From Paraburkholderia bannensis NBRC 103871 (GTDB lineage Bacteria > Pseudomonadota > Gammaproteobacteria > Burkholderiales > Burkholderiaceae): a stretch of DNA of 64,000 nt. The position numbers were made by a program, and so were the translations under genes. Position 1 is the first letter of the stretch. Each line of letters begins with the position of its first letter. Below the pieces are notes generated by a model. It saw only the letters and a list, made by a program, of their open reading frames with translations, searched no databases and was not told where the DNA came from. The stretch covers positions 62,001 through 126,000 of the forward strand of contig NZ_BAYA01000017.1 of the NCBI RefSeq assembly GCF_000685015.1. Reading direction: 5' to 3'. Below, piece after piece: positions 16,282-25,468 of the stretch.

Positions 16282-16710
16282 ATGAATTCCATGCCAGCGC
16301 CGCAATGGCAACCGTTCCTGTCGTTCTTTTCGCAGGAGCTGACGCAACACCTGACGCCCAGGCTTCTCACCCAGCTCACGCGTAGCGCGGGCGGCGAGTT
16401 CGCCCGTCAATACGCGCTGGCGGACGCGGGCACCGTCGCCGGCATGCAGGACGCGATGAACCGGGTCTGGAGCGGCATGGACTGGGGTGTGGTGGAGATC
16501 CGCGAAGCGCAGGACTGGCTCGTGCTCACGCACTACCACGCGCCGCTCAAGGCGGCGTTCGGGCAGGAGCGGCTGGCGTGGGCCGGGGCGTTTCTCGAAG
16601 GGGCCTACGAGACCTGGATGTACCAGCTTGGCGCCGATTCGCAGTTGCGGATGACCACGGCAGGGCCCGCCGATGCATCGGGAACGATGGTTTTTCTTTT
16701 CGGCAAGTAA
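16282..16710 (+). CDS. bcsD: cellulose synthase subunit D
   Basis: The product is 142 residues and matches the BcsD family in length and pattern: PQWQPFLSFFSQELTQHL, then ALADAGTVAGMQDAMNRVW, then DWLVLTHYHAPL and a hydrophobic FLEGAYETWMYQLG C-terminus. BcsD forms octameric periplasmic rings in Komagataeibacter that align nascent glucan chains into ribbons. Other species place BcsD inside the cell as part of a BcsH-D scaffold. ATG 16282 is chosen over an upstream ATG 33 bp earlier because homologues start close to the PQW motif. First gene of the cellulose operon. Confidence 0.88.
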   Translation: MNSMPAPQWQPFLSFFSQELTQHLTPRLLTQLTRSAGGEFARQYALADAGTVAGMQDAMNRVWSGMDWGVVEIREAQDWLVLTHYHAPLKAAFGQERLAWAGAFLEGAYETWMYQLGADSQLRMTTAGPADASGTMVFLFGK

Positions 16711-16794
16711 TCAGGCAGATAGCGAGCAGCGACTTGTGCATATGCGCATGACGCGCATTGGTGGACAGCACAACGAATTCGACGGGGTTAGCGC

Positions 16795-17274
16795 ATGAGC
16801 GGTGCTTCGGATATTGCGAAACTTTTCGAGGTAGCAGGCGGAAGTCCAGCGCAGTACCAGGAGGTGGAGAGGGCGGAACAAATGCAAGGAGCGCGTGGGC
16901 GTTGGTCTGCGCACGCCGATGCTCAGCCCGATCCCGACCAGCAGGACGTCGAAGCCGACAACGCGCAGCCGCTGATCGCATGGTCGATTGCCGCCGTGAC
17001 GGACGAGCCGCCGCCGGTCTTGCCTGCTGCTCAAGAGCCGCCCGCTTGCGCGATTGAAGACACTGTTGAAGTCGCGGCAGAAGCCCAGGTAGAACCCGAG
17101 GCTCAGCCCGTGGCTCAGCCCGCCGTCGCTGCTGAAGCGCTCACGACGCCCGCGATTGAAACCGCTCCGGCACCCGTTGCCGCGCCGCAGGCCGCCGCGC
17201 TCAGCAGCGTGTTTGCGCGCCTGATGGAGCGCAACGAGCCGCGCGCCGACGCTGCGCCGCGCGGGAAGTCATGA
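16795..17274 (+). CDS. bcsP: cellulose biosynthesis protein BcsP (BcsR-like N-terminus)
   Basis: The 159-residue protein begins with the BcsR/BcsP signature DIAKLFEVAGGSPAQYQEVER (residues 5-25), known to contact BcsQ in enterobacteria. The rest is Pro/Ala/Glu-rich low complexity, ending in a short predicted helix SVFARLMERNE. The stop overlaps the bcsQ start as ATGA, so translation is coupled. By analogy with the E. coli BcsRQ regulatory complex it should help BcsQ assemble the synthase at the inner membrane. Its disordered Pro-rich tail also resembles BcsH-type scaffold proteins, which is inference. Confidence 0.78.
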   Translation: MSGASDIAKLFEVAGGSPAQYQEVERAEQMQGARGRWSAHADAQPDPDQQDVEADNAQPLIAWSIAAVTDEPPPVLPAAQEPPACAIEDTVEVAAEAQVEPEAQPVAQPAVAAEALTTPAIETAPAPVAAPQAAALSSVFARLMERNEPRADAAPRGKS

Positions 17275-18248
17275 TCGTCGTCGCCATTGTTTCCGCCAAG
17301 GGCGGCGTGGGCAAAAGCACGATAGCCGCCAATCTGGCCGTCGCGCTGAGCCGTCACGCGCGCACGGTGCTGGCCGTCGACCTCGATCCGCAAAACGCGC
17401 TGCATCTGCATCTGGGCGGCACGCCGCAGGACATCGGCGGCCTGTCGCGCGCGAGCGTGGCCGGCACGGCGTGGAGCGATGCCTGCACGCGCGCCGCTTC
17501 GGGCGTACGTGTATTGCCATTTGGTCAGATCAATGAAACCGACCTGCCGACGCTGGAGCGCCGCATCGCCGACGATCCGCACTGGCTCGCGACGCAACTG
17601 CACAGCCTGAACCTGCCCGACGACGCCGTGGTGATTCTGGACACGCCGCCTGGCGTGTCGAACACGTTGCGCCAGGTGCTGGCCGCAGCCGATCTGGTGA
17701 TCTCCGTCGTGCTTGCCGATGCCGCGTCTTACGCGACCTTGCCGCAGATCGACAACCTGATCCGCCGTCATCACCGCGCGCGTCCCGGCAGTGTCGAACC
17801 CGTTTGCATCGTCAATCAGGTCGATGTGGCCAGCCGCCTGTCGCGCGAAGCGTTGCAGTTGATCGAAGGCGTGCTCGGCCAGCGTGTGCTGGGCCGCGTG
17901 CGCGCCGACCGCGCGGTGAGCGAAGCGCTGGCGCACGGGCAGACCGTCGTCGAGTCGTCGCAGGACAGCGCGGGCCACCAGGATCTCATGGAGTGCGCCG
18001 ACCGGGTGCTGCAGCTTTTGCCGTCGCGCCGCCCGCAAGCAGAGCAGCAAGCAGAGCCGCAAGCGCAAACGACGCAAGAGCGGCAAGAACCGCAAACCCC
18101 AACGACCGTGGTGCTCGGCGACGAAGACCGCCGCCCGGATCGACAAACCGCGCAGCGATCGCGCAAAGCTGGCGTGTATCGGTTGATGGCCGTGCTGCTG
18201 TTTGCGGTGCTGGTGCTGCTGATCGTGCTCTGGATCAGGACGCGCTAA
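17271..18248 (+). CDS. bcsQ: MinD/ParA-like ATPase BcsQ with C-terminal membrane helix
   Basis: This 325-residue protein has the deviant Walker A KGGVGKST at residues 10-17, the switch motif DLDPQNALHLHLG and ILDTPPG. It is the SIMIBI ATPase that localises cellulose synthase. It is longer than the ~250-residue E. coli protein. A Gln/Glu-rich linker (about residues 260-285) leads to one C-terminal hydrophobic helix LMAVLLFAVLVLLIVLW with a positive end, like a tail anchor. That would tether it permanently to the membrane. It overlaps bcsP upstream and lies 11 bp ahead of bcsA. Confidence 0.88.
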   Translation: MIVVAIVSAKGGVGKSTIAANLAVALSRHARTVLAVDLDPQNALHLHLGGTPQDIGGLSRASVAGTAWSDACTRAASGVRVLPFGQINETDLPTLERRIADDPHWLATQLHSLNLPDDAVVILDTPPGVSNTLRQVLAAADLVISVVLADAASYATLPQIDNLIRRHHRARPGSVEPVCIVNQVDVASRLSREALQLIEGVLGQRVLGRVRADRAVSEALAHGQTVVESSQDSAGHQDLMECADRVLQLLPSRRPQAEQQAEPQAQTTQERQEPQTPTTVVLGDEDRRPDRQTAQRSRKAGVYRLMAVLLFAVLVLLIVLWIRTR

Positions 18249-18259
18249 GGGAAACCGCT

Positions 18260-20530
18260 ATGGCATTCATGAAACGCAAGTCGCAATCGACGCAGCCGCA
18301 GCCGCAGAACGCGCCACGGCTCCCCAACGCAACGGGCCAGACCGACGATGCGGGCGACTGGGACGACACGCTGTTGAACACGGGCACGGCGCTGCTGGCG
18401 CAGGGCTGGGTGCGCCTCGTCGTGACGCTGGCGGCCGTGGCGCTGTTCGTCTCCACGCTGACCGTTCACCTGGCGCTCTCGCAGCAATGGGTGTTCGCGA
18501 TCCTGTGCATGGGCGTGGCGCTGCTCCTGAGCCGCATCCAGGGGCGCGTGCTCACGGTGTCGCTGGTGGCGCTGTCGGTGTTCATGTCGATGCGCTATCT
18601 CTACTGGCGCGTGACGCAGACACTCGATTTCACCAGCCCGCTCGACCGCGTGTTCGGCTACCTGCTGCTGGCCGCCGAGTGCTACGCCGTGCTGATGCTG
18701 CTGTGCAGCTACTTCCAGACGCTCTGGCCGCTGCATCGCCGTCCCGCGCCGTTGCCTGCCGATAGTTCGGCATGGCCCACGGTCGACGTGTTCATTCCCA
18801 CCTATAACGAGCCGCTCGACGTGGTGCGCCAGTCGGTGCTGGCCGCGACGCTGCTCGACTGGCCCGCCGACAAGCTGCGCGTCTACCTGCTCGACGACGG
18901 CCGCCGTCCCGAGTTCCGCGAGTTCTGCGAGCAGGCGGGCGTGGAGTACCTGACGCGCCCCGACAACAAGCACGCCAAGGCGGGCAACCTCAACGCGGCG
19001 CTCGCGAAGACCGACGGCGAATTCGTCGCGGTGTTCGACTGCGACCACGTCACCACGCGCTCGTTCCTGCAGATCTGCATGGGCTGGTTCCTGAAAGATC
19101 CGAAGATGGCGATGGTGCAGACGCCGCACGTGTTCTATTCGCCGGATCCGTTCGAGCGCAACCTCGAAACCTTCCGCAAGGTGCCCAACGAAGGCGACCT
19201 GTTCTATGGCGTCCTGCAAAACGGCAACGACCTCTGGAACGCCGCGTTCTTCTGCGGCTCGTGTGCGGTGCTGCGCCGTTCGGCGCTCGACGAAGTCGGC
19301 GGCGTCGCCACCGAGAGCGTCACGGAAGACGCGCTGACCGCGCTCAAGATGAGCATGAAGGGCTACAACACCGCGTACCTGGCGATTCCGCAGGCCGCGG
19401 GCCTCGCCACCGAAAGCCTGGGCCGCCACGTCGGCCAGCGCATCCGCTGGGCGCGCGGCATGGCCGAGATTTTCCGCCAGTTCAATCCGCTCCTGATCAA
19501 GGGGCTGTCGGTGCCGCAGCGGCTCTGCTACCTGAGCGCGATGATGCACTTCTTCTTCGGCTTGCCGCGCCTCGTGTTCCTGATTACGCCGATGGCGTAC
19601 CTGTTCTTCGGCGCGCACGTCTTTCACGCCTCGGCGCTGATGGTGCTCGCCTATGCGGTGCCTCACCTCGTGATTTCGAGCGTGGGCGCGTCGCGCATCC
19701 AGGGGCGCTTTCGCCATTCCTTCTGGAGCGAGGTCTACGAAACGGTGCTCGCGTGGTACGTCGTCGTGCCCGCGCTCCAGGCGGTGTTTTTCCCCGGCAG
19801 CAAGGGCTTCAACGTGACGTCCAAGGGCGGCGTGATCCGCCAGTCGTTCCTCGACTGGGCGATGGCGCGGCCGTATATCGGCCTGCTGCTCATCAACCTG
19901 GCGGGCTTCGTGGTCGGCATCGTTGGTCTCGTGCGCAGCCCGGGCTGGCCGGAAGCCATGAGTATCGTGTTCAACCTGGTCTGGGTGATCTACAACGTCA
20001 TGAACCTCAGCGCCGCCGCGGGTGTCGCGACCGAGTCGCGCCAGTTGCGCCTCACGCCGCGCGTACAGATCGAGTTGCCCGCCGCCGTGCGCCTGGCCGA
20101 CGGCCGCCAGATTGCCTGTCATACCAGCGACTATTCGCAGGGCGGCCTGGGCCTGTTGCTGCCCGAGGATGCGGCCATGCCCCAGCGCGGCGAGCGCATC
20201 CTGGTGTCGGTGTTCCGCGACGACTACGAAGGCAAGTTTCCCGCCGAAGTCCAGGTCGTGCGTGGCCGCACCGTGGGCGTGAGCTTCCCGGCGCTGACCA
20301 TCGACCAGGAGCGCGATCTCATGCGCGTGACGTTCTCGCGCGCCGACAGCTGGATCGCGTCGTGGGGCCGCTATCGTCCAGACCGGCCGCTGCGCAGCCT
20401 GTTCGAGGTGCTGGGCGTGGGCATGCGCGGCCTGAAGGATCTGTTCAAGCACATGCTGCTGGGCGGGCGCGAGCGCCTGAACCGTGCAGCCGGGACGCCT
20501 TCCAGCGAGATGGGATCGAAGCAATCGTGA
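18260..20530 (+). CDS. bcsA: cellulose synthase catalytic subunit (UDP-forming)
   Basis: The 756-residue inner-membrane glycosyltransferase family 2 protein polymerises UDP-glucose into beta-1,4-glucan and extrudes it. N-terminal membrane helices are followed by the catalytic domain: FIPTYNEP near residue 176, DDG near 213, DCD near 259, TED near 355 and QRIRW near 394. The gating loop FNVTSK lies near 517. The C-terminal PilZ domain (about 594-690) has RLTPR and DYSQGGLG for cyclic-di-GMP binding. A larger upstream extension of the frame overlaps bcsQ and is not coding; ATG 18260 follows GGGAAACC. Its stop overlaps the GTG of bcsB1. Confidence 0.95.
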   Translation: MAFMKRKSQSTQPQPQNAPRLPNATGQTDDAGDWDDTLLNTGTALLAQGWVRLVVTLAAVALFVSTLTVHLALSQQWVFAILCMGVALLLSRIQGRVLTVSLVALSVFMSMRYLYWRVTQTLDFTSPLDRVFGYLLLAAECYAVLMLLCSYFQTLWPLHRRPAPLPADSSAWPTVDVFIPTYNEPLDVVRQSVLAATLLDWPADKLRVYLLDDGRRPEFREFCEQAGVEYLTRPDNKHAKAGNLNAALAKTDGEFVAVFDCDHVTTRSFLQICMGWFLKDPKMAMVQTPHVFYSPDPFERNLETFRKVPNEGDLFYGVLQNGNDLWNAAFFCGSCAVLRRSALDEVGGVATESVTEDALTALKMSMKGYNTAYLAIPQAAGLATESLGRHVGQRIRWARGMAEIFRQFNPLLIKGLSVPQRLCYLSAMMHFFFGLPRLVFLITPMAYLFFGAHVFHASALMVLAYAVPHLVISSVGASRIQGRFRHSFWSEVYETVLAWYVVVPALQAVFFPGSKGFNVTSKGGVIRQSFLDWAMARPYIGLLLINLAGFVVGIVGLVRSPGWPEAMSIVFNLVWVIYNVMNLSAAAGVATESRQLRLTPRVQIELPAAVRLADGRQIACHTSDYSQGGLGLLLPEDAAMPQRGERILVSVFRDDYEGKFPAEVQVVRGRTVGVSFPALTIDQERDLMRVTFSRADSWIASWGRYRPDRPLRSLFEVLGVGMRGLKDLFKHMLLGGRERLNRAAGTPSSEMGSKQS

Positions 20531-22977
20531 GTCCCGTCCATCTGTCGACTTTGCGCGCCTTGACGCGCACGCGCCGGTTCGCGCCCGTGCTGGCGCCGGT
20601 ACTGGGCGCCGTGCTGGCCGTGTTCGCGCTCGGGGCGAATGTGGCGCTGGCTGAGGACGCGCCTTCGGCCGCTGCTCTGCCTGTTTCTCAGCCTGTTTCT
20701 CAGCCTGTTTCTCAGCCTGTTTCTCAGCCTGTTTCTCAGCCTGTTTCTCAGCCTGCTTCTCAGCCTGCTTCTCAGTCCGCTTCGCAGGCGGTCGCCGCCA
20801 CCGCGCCGGCCCAACCCGATGCAGCGAACGCCTACACCTACCGCATTCCGCTGCTGCGCGACAACGCTGGCCAGAGCCTGACCTTGCAGGGCGTGGACGC
20901 CTATGGCGGCATGGATTTCGGCTTGCGCCAGGACGAGCGCGTGGTCAGCGCGCGTCTTGTGCTCGACTACCGTTATTCGCCGAAGCTGCTGCCCGCGCTC
21001 TCGCACCTGAACGTGCTGCTCAACAGCGTGGTGGGCGCAACGATTGCGCTGCCCGAACCCGCGCCCAACGCGTCGATCACGACGACGGTCGACCTGCCGG
21101 TCTCGGTGCTCAAGGAATTCAATCACCTGAACCTGGAGTTGATCGCCCATAGCAAGGCGAGCGACCAGGGCAACGACCCGCAGAGCCCCGACTTGTGGCT
21201 CAACGCCGGGCCAAACAGCGCGCTCGAACTGACCGTTGCGCCGACCAGCACCGCGAGCGACCTCTCGCGCCTGCCCGCGCCGTTTTTCGATGCGCGCGAC
21301 GTGCGCCGCGTCGACCTGCCCGTGGTGCTGCCGCGCGCGCCGCGCGCCGACCGCCTGGAATCGGCGGGCATTGTGACGTCGTGGCTCGGCGCGCAGGCGG
21401 GCTATCGCGGCTCGCATTTCGGCGCGAGCCTGGGCGCGCTGCCCGCGCACGGCAATGGCGTCGTGCTGGCGGCGCGCGACGAGTTGCCGGGTCTGGGCCT
21501 GTCCGCATCCGCGCCCGCAACCGATGGCCCGACCCTCGCCATCGTCGCCAATCCCAACGATCCCAGCGGCAAGCTGCTGCTGATCGCGGGGCGCGACGAC
21601 GCGCAGATTCGCGTGGCCGCGAAGGCGCTGGTGGTTGGCGCGAAGACGCTGTCCGGCGCGCAGGTGCGCATCGACGGGCCGGTCAACGTCGCGCCGCGCA
21701 AGCCCTTCGACGCGCCGAACTGGCTGCCCAGCGACCGTCCGGTGGAGCTGGGCGAACTGTTGCCCGCCGACCGTTTTACGGTGCAGGGCTTCCGCCCCGG
21801 CGCCATCGACGTCGACCTGCGCCTGCCGCCAGGCCTGTTCGGCTTCGACAGCGACGGCGCGGTGCTCGATCTGCACTATCGCTATACGGGGCGTCCGGAA
21901 TCGACGCAGTCGGCGCTGCGCGTGCTGGCGGGCAACACGCCGGTCGCGACGCTGGGGCTGCCCGGCGACGCTTCCGACGGCCACGCCGTCATGCACATTC
22001 CGCCGTACCTGCTGCCGCCGCTGACGACGCTGCAATTCGACTACCAGTACGAAGCGGTCAAGTCGAAGGACAACTGGCAGGACTTGCCGGGCGGCCCGCT
22101 CATGAGCGCGATCGACCCGACTTCGACGATCGATATTTCGCACCTGCCGCATTACGCCGCGATGCCAGACCTGCGCGCCTTCAGCGACGCGGGCTTCCCG
22201 TTCACGCGCCTGGCCGACCTGGCGCAAAGCGCGGTGATCCTGCCCGCGCAGCCGGTCGCCGACGATTACTCCGCGTACCTGACGCTGATGGCCAGCATGG
22301 GCCAGGCGACCGGTTATCCGGTGCTGGGCGTGACGGTGGCAAGTCCTGACCAGGTCGATGCGCTGCGCCGCAAGGATCTGCTCGTGCTGGCCTCGGGCGA
22401 CAACCAGCCCTTGCTCAAGGCCTGGCACGACGACCTGCCGCGCGGCTTCTTCGGGCCGGATACGCACACGGGCCACGGCTTGGCCGCGTGGTGGGACAAG
22501 CTGACCGGCGGCCAGGCGCAGGCGCGCCACGACGCGCAGATCGCCGCGCTCTATCGCAGCGACGATCACGACGGCATGGTGGCCGGCTTTCAGTCGCCGC
22601 TTGCGCGCGGGCGCAGCGTGGTCGTGGTCGCGGGCAATACGCCAGGCGGTCTCGACGCGGTCGTGAGCGTGCTGCAGGCGCGCCGTTATCGCGTGGGCGA
22701 CACCATCAACGGCTCGCTCGTGATCGCGCACGGCGGCGTGCTGACCACGCTGAATACGGATCAAAGTTATTTCATCGGCAATTTGCCGTTGCGGCTTTCG
22801 GTGCAGTGGTTCTTCGCGAGCCACATCGTGCTGCTGCTCGTGGCGACGCTTGGCAGCGTCGTGCTCATCGGCCTGCTCGGCGGGGTGCTGCTGCATCGGC
22901 GCGCGCTGAACCGGCTGGACCTGGACATTCCCCAGACATCGCAACGTGAAGAAGGACGACGAGGTTCTCATGTTTAA
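20527..22977 (+). CDS. bcsB: cellulose synthase subunit B, first tandem copy
   Basis: The 816-residue periplasmic protein is anchored by one C-terminal helix (IVLLLVATLGSVVLIGLLGGVLL, about residues 762-784). It starts at GTG 20527, inside the bcsA stop. After the signal peptide (cleavage near NVALA-ED) comes a (PVSQ)n low-complexity stretch, then two carbohydrate-binding/flavodoxin-like repeats of the BcsB fold (GPTLAIVANPNDPSGKLLL, LPHYAAMPDL). It should guide the glucan across the periplasm. It is clearly paralogous to the next gene but has lost the two cysteines found there in CEDPLHSSLW and GECRDI. Together with a different C-tail, this makes it the more divergent copy. Confidence 0.88.
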   Translation: MSPVHLSTLRALTRTRRFAPVLAPVLGAVLAVFALGANVALAEDAPSAAALPVSQPVSQPVSQPVSQPVSQPVSQPASQPASQSASQAVAATAPAQPDAANAYTYRIPLLRDNAGQSLTLQGVDAYGGMDFGLRQDERVVSARLVLDYRYSPKLLPALSHLNVLLNSVVGATIALPEPAPNASITTTVDLPVSVLKEFNHLNLELIAHSKASDQGNDPQSPDLWLNAGPNSALELTVAPTSTASDLSRLPAPFFDARDVRRVDLPVVLPRAPRADRLESAGIVTSWLGAQAGYRGSHFGASLGALPAHGNGVVLAARDELPGLGLSASAPATDGPTLAIVANPNDPSGKLLLIAGRDDAQIRVAAKALVVGAKTLSGAQVRIDGPVNVAPRKPFDAPNWLPSDRPVELGELLPADRFTVQGFRPGAIDVDLRLPPGLFGFDSDGAVLDLHYRYTGRPESTQSALRVLAGNTPVATLGLPGDASDGHAVMHIPPYLLPPLTTLQFDYQYEAVKSKDNWQDLPGGPLMSAIDPTSTIDISHLPHYAAMPDLRAFSDAGFPFTRLADLAQSAVILPAQPVADDYSAYLTLMASMGQATGYPVLGVTVASPDQVDALRRKDLLVLASGDNQPLLKAWHDDLPRGFFGPDTHTGHGLAAWWDKLTGGQAQARHDAQIAALYRSDDHDGMVAGFQSPLARGRSVVVVAGNTPGGLDAVVSVLQARRYRVGDTINGSLVIAHGGVLTTLNTDQSYFIGNLPLRLSVQWFFASHIVLLLVATLGSVVLIGLLGGVLLHRRALNRLDLDIPQTSQREEGRRGSHV
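20680..20787 (+). repeat. nine 12-bp tandem repeats encoding PVSQ/PASQ in bcsB copy 1
   Basis: CCTGTTTCTCAG occurs six times perfectly, then CCTGCTTCTCAG twice, then one degenerate unit. The encoded linker sits just behind the signal peptide. Copy-number change keeps the frame, so linker length could vary between strains. Confidence 0.95.
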
Positions 22978-25441
22978 AAGACGGCCTGACATCTCCCGGG
23001 CACGCCTCGCGCGTCGCATGACCGTGCAGCCCGTATGGCCGGCGCTGCTGCTGGGCTGTGTTTTTGTCGCGACGCCTTTGGCGCAGGCCGCTCAGGCAGC
23101 GGCGAGCGCAAAGCCCGCCGCTGCGAATACCGCGGCGAGCCCGGCTGCGGCGCAGCCCGACGCGAACGCGCCCGCAGCGGCCCCGGCCCCGACCGGCCCC
23201 GTCACGACCGTCACCTACACGTTGCAGCAACTGGGCGCGCAATACGCGCTCAACCTGCGCGGCGTCGATGGCAGCAACACGCTGCCGGTGGGCGTGCGCG
23301 ACGACCAGGTCGTGAGCGGTGCGCGCCTGAACCTGCGCTACGCCTATTCGCCCGCGCTGCTGGCCGATCTCTCGCACATCAACGTGCTGGTCAACGACCA
23401 GGTCGCGGCGTCGATTGCGGTGCCCAAGGAAACCGGTGGCCAGAGCCTGCAACGCACGATCGCGCTGCCGCCGTATCTGTTCACCTCGAACAGCAAGTTG
23501 CGTCTGCAACTGATTGGCCACTACACGACGCAGTGCGAAGACCCGCTGCATTCGAGCCTGTGGGCCAACATCAGCAACGAAAGCACGCTGAGCATCGACA
23601 CCCAGCCGCTGCCCCAGGGCAACGACCTCGCGCGCCTGCCGCAGCCGTTCTTCGACACCCACGATATCCGTCGCCTGAACCTGCCGTTCGTGTTCGCGGG
23701 CAACCCCGACGCAGCCGCGCTGGAAGCGGCGGGCGCGGTGTCGTCGTGGTTCGGCGCGCTCGCTAACTATCGCGGCGCGGACTTCCCGGTGTCGCTGTCG
23801 ACCGTGCCCGCGCAGGGCAACGCCATCGTGATGGTCGAAAGCGCGGATCAGGCGACGCTCGCCGGTGCGCCGCTGCAAGGCCCGACGCTGGCCATCGTCG
23901 CCAATCCTAACGATCCCAACGGCAAGCTGCTGCTCGTCATGGGCCGCGACGGCAAGGAACTCAAGCAGGCCGCCGACGCGCTGGTCGCGGGCAGCCAGAC
24001 GCTGTCGGGCCCGAGCGCGCTCATCACGCATTTCGCCGATCTCGCGCCGCGCAAGCCTTACGATGCGCCGCGCTGGCTGCGCACCGACCGTCCGGTGTCG
24101 TTCGGCGAACTCGTCGATGCGAAGCAACTGGGCGTGTCGGGCTACAGCCCCGACCTCATCCGCATCAACACGCGCGTGCCGCCCGACCTGTTCGGCTGGC
24201 ATGCGCGCAACGTGCCGATCGACCTGCATTACCGCTACACGCCGCAGCCGTACATGGTGAATTCGTCGCTGCTGTTCAGCGTGAGCGACCAGTTCATGAA
24301 GTCGATTGCGCTGCTGCCGCTGGAGCGCCTGGAAGGCTCCGAAAAGCTGCGCGCCGAAGTGCTGCCCGATAGCAGCCTGCCGCGTCAGGCGAAGCTGGAA
24401 GTGCCGCTGGAGACGCTGCTTCAGCCCAACACGCAGCTCCAGTTCCGCTACATGTACGACTACATCAAGCAGGGCGAGTGCCGCGACATCATCATCGACA
24501 ACGTGCGCGGCGCGATCGATCCGGAATCGACGATCGACCTGTCGGGGTATCCGCACTACATGGCGATGCCGAACCTCGCCGCCTTTGCGCAGGCCGGTTT
24601 CCCGTTCACGCGCATGGCCGACCTGTCCGGCACCGACGTCGTGCTGGGCGCGAACGCAGGCGTGCAGGAGTACAGCACCTACCTGTCCGTGATGGGCCGC
24701 ATGGGCGACTCCACCGGCTATCCGGCGAGCGGCGTGACGGTGCTGCGCGGCCAGCGCATCGACGCGATGCCTGCGGGCAAGGATCTGCTGGTGATCGCCT
24801 CGGGCGCCGACCAGGCGTGGCTCAAGGGCTGGGCGCAGTACATGCCCGCGGCCTACGACCAGAGCGCGCAGTTCTCGATTTCGGATCTGCCGGGCCGCGT
24901 GCGCGGCTGGTTCCATTCGAACCCGCGCCTGGACGCCGAGCCGGGCCGCCTGTCGCTGGCCTGGACGGGGCCTGGCGTGAGCGCCGTGCTGGCGGGTTTC
25001 GAGTCGCCGATGGAGAAGGGCCGCAGCGTCGTCATGATGGTCAGCAACCAGCCTGAAGGCCTCAAGGATGCGGTCTCCGCGCTGCTGGGCGTGCCGAACT
25101 ACGACAAGCAGCCGATCCAGGGCAGCCTCGTGTCGATCCGCGGCCAGGAAGTCGATTCGCTCGTGGGCGAGCACACCTACTACGTCGGCAGCCTGGGCAT
25201 CTGGCGCGGGCTCGACTGGTGGCTGTCGTCGTTCGGGCTGTCGCTCGCGTGGCTGCTCAAGGTGCTGGGCGTGATGGCGCTCGTGGCGATCGCGGCGGGC
25301 GGCTTCAGCTTCCTGCGCCGCCGCCAGGCGCGCCGCGACGAGCAGGCCCAGGCTCGCCTGCGCGCAGCAGCGCTTGCCCAGCGCGAGAAGGCGCAGCAAG
25401 AAGCCGCGCAGCAGGCCCAGGCGCATCACGAACAAAACTAA
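22970..25441 (+). CDS. bcsB: cellulose synthase subunit B, second tandem copy
   Basis: The 823-residue BcsB has a signal peptide (cleavage near AQAAQA) and an Ala/Pro linker. The two paired domains keep the cysteines in YTTQCEDPLHSSLW (about residue 186) and QGECRDIIIDNVRG (about 503). A C-terminal membrane helix (WLLKVLGVMALVAIAAGGFSFL) and a long charged Ala/Gln tail that looks coiled-coil follow. It overlaps the end of bcsB1 by 8 bp. I chose ATG 22970 over GTG 22946. It occupies the position where bcsZ lies in comparable operons. This copy looks the more canonical. Confidence 0.88.
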   Translation: MFKRRPDISRARLARRMTVQPVWPALLLGCVFVATPLAQAAQAAASAKPAAANTAASPAAAQPDANAPAAAPAPTGPVTTVTYTLQQLGAQYALNLRGVDGSNTLPVGVRDDQVVSGARLNLRYAYSPALLADLSHINVLVNDQVAASIAVPKETGGQSLQRTIALPPYLFTSNSKLRLQLIGHYTTQCEDPLHSSLWANISNESTLSIDTQPLPQGNDLARLPQPFFDTHDIRRLNLPFVFAGNPDAAALEAAGAVSSWFGALANYRGADFPVSLSTVPAQGNAIVMVESADQATLAGAPLQGPTLAIVANPNDPNGKLLLVMGRDGKELKQAADALVAGSQTLSGPSALITHFADLAPRKPYDAPRWLRTDRPVSFGELVDAKQLGVSGYSPDLIRINTRVPPDLFGWHARNVPIDLHYRYTPQPYMVNSSLLFSVSDQFMKSIALLPLERLEGSEKLRAEVLPDSSLPRQAKLEVPLETLLQPNTQLQFRYMYDYIKQGECRDIIIDNVRGAIDPESTIDLSGYPHYMAMPNLAAFAQAGFPFTRMADLSGTDVVLGANAGVQEYSTYLSVMGRMGDSTGYPASGVTVLRGQRIDAMPAGKDLLVIASGADQAWLKGWAQYMPAAYDQSAQFSISDLPGRVRGWFHSNPRLDAEPGRLSLAWTGPGVSAVLAGFESPMEKGRSVVMMVSNQPEGLKDAVSALLGVPNYDKQPIQGSLVSIRGQEVDSLVGEHTYYVGSLGIWRGLDWWLSSFGLSLAWLLKVLGVMALVAIAAGGFSFLRRRQARRDEQAQARLRAAALAQREKAQQEAAQQAQAHHEQN

Positions 25442-25468
25442 CTAACCAATCAGGGATCGGGAAAGTCC

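Noticed and set aside
17804..18259. Upstream extension of the bcsA frame over bcsQ
   Set aside because: It is an Arg/Ala/Pro-rich shadow of bcsQ; BcsA begins properly at 18260.
20680..20787. Tandem repeat considered as a CRISPR array
   Set aside because: Units are 12 bp, contiguous without spacers and in frame in bcsB1.
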